Positions 63,792-64,000 of a stretch of DNA of 64,000 nt are shown here, piece after piece. The notes under the pieces are model-generated. The model searched no databases and had not been told where the DNA came from. It saw only the letters and a list, made by a program, of their open reading frames with translations. Source of the DNA: Actinopolymorpha pittospori (GTDB lineage Bacteria; Actinomycetota; Actinomycetes; Propionibacteriales; Actinopolymorphaceae). A program made the position numbers and the translations under genes. The stretch's first letter is position 1. Each line of letters starts with the position of its first letter. The stretch covers positions 6,634,001 through 6,698,000 of the forward strand of contig NZ_JADBEM010000001.1 in NCBI RefSeq assembly GCF_014873875.1, written 5' to 3'.

Positions 63792-64000
63792 ATGGCACTG
63801 TCGGAACGCGATCGAATCGGCGAGGAGGGAGCCGGTGCGCGTGAGGTTCTGGAGCGTCTCCGCCAGGCCTCTGTCAACCAGTCCGTCGATGACATGAGTC
63901 GTCTCTACGCGGTCGACGCGGTCCACGAATTCCCGTTCACCGCACCAGGCTTCCCATCCCGGCTCGAGGGCAGGGACGAAATCGTGAACTGGATAACCGC
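63792..64000 (+). CDS. SnoaL-like (NTF2 fold) protein, incomplete at window end
   Basis: The 69 visible codons give a helical start (AREVLERLRQASVNQSVDDMSRLYAVDAVHEFPF) and a SRLEGRDEIVNWI segment typical of SnoaL-like domains. ATG 63792 is 80 bp from the divergent TetR start. The substrate is unknown. Confidence 0.7.
   Translation, partial: MALSERDRIGEEGAGAREVLERLRQASVNQSVDDMSRLYAVDAVHEFPFTAPGFPSRLEGRDEIVNWIT

Overview
The window is chromosomal DNA from a high-GC actinobacterium. The codon third positions are strongly G/C, GTG starts and 4-bp ATGA or GTGA overlaps are common, and the gene order tlyA-nadK-recN-steA-steB ... pyrG ... ald-xerD-parA-scpA-scpB-rluB ... cmk-plsC-der is the conserved actinobacterial one. 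DUF222/HNH (13E12-type) repeats, creatininase-family and NAT_N/GNAT_C-type genes suggest Propionibacteriales or relatives (Actinopolymorpha-like is my guess; it is not proven).

Bases 1-22,926 are a dense housekeeping block. They carry rRNA methylation (TlyA), NAD kinase, RecN, the division pair SteA/SteB, a MraY-like membrane enzyme, a MurJ-like flippase and a GT4 glycosyltransferase (a plausible lipid-linked glycan pathway). PyrG, a Nudix hydrolase, a DUF2087 protein, an SDR, an HTH-MurA fusion with a palindromic site at its start codon, a class V aminotransferase and alanine dehydrogenase follow. The block ends with the chromosome-segregation set XerD, ParA, ScpA, ScpB and RluB. ScpB is about twice the usual length because of two acidic repeat arrays.

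Bases 23,000-41,000 are metabolic and variable. They hold a frameshifted PEP-synthase-like gene behind a perfect palindrome, a dicarboxylate symporter, a membrane Ser/Thr kinase, a flavin/F420-type oxidoreductase, a creatininase-family hydrolase, a decayed 13E12 gene, a secreted GH16 glycanase, the phosphoketolase-acetate kinase pair, DUF4037, a Nudix hydrolase, a SnoaL-like protein, an acyltransferase and an APH-like kinase. Bases 41,200-45,725 return to core genes: aroH, tyrA, cmk, plsC-like and der.

At 45,907 a tRNA-Pro(GGG) gene marks the start of accessory DNA. Its 3' half is repeated exactly (46 bp) at 49,199, bracketing a 3.3-kb remnant island with a decayed DUF6431 gene and an MFS exporter. 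From there to the right end the DNA is a patchwork of regulator/oxidoreductase pairs and small catabolic or resistance genes, with many broken genes: LysR, HxlR, alcohol dehydrogenase, GNAT and phosphotransferase remnants. The clearest event is a complete IS1380-family element (59,178-60,852; 21-bp perfect inverted ends, CTAAG target duplication) inside an amidohydrolase gene. Removing the element and one duplication copy restores the frame exactly, although the same gene also has an in-frame stop. I see no CRISPR array, phage structural genes or rRNA. No clearly new multi-gene system is proven; the best leads are the HTH-MurA operator, the MraY-like/MurJ-like/GT4 cluster and the tRNA-Pro island.
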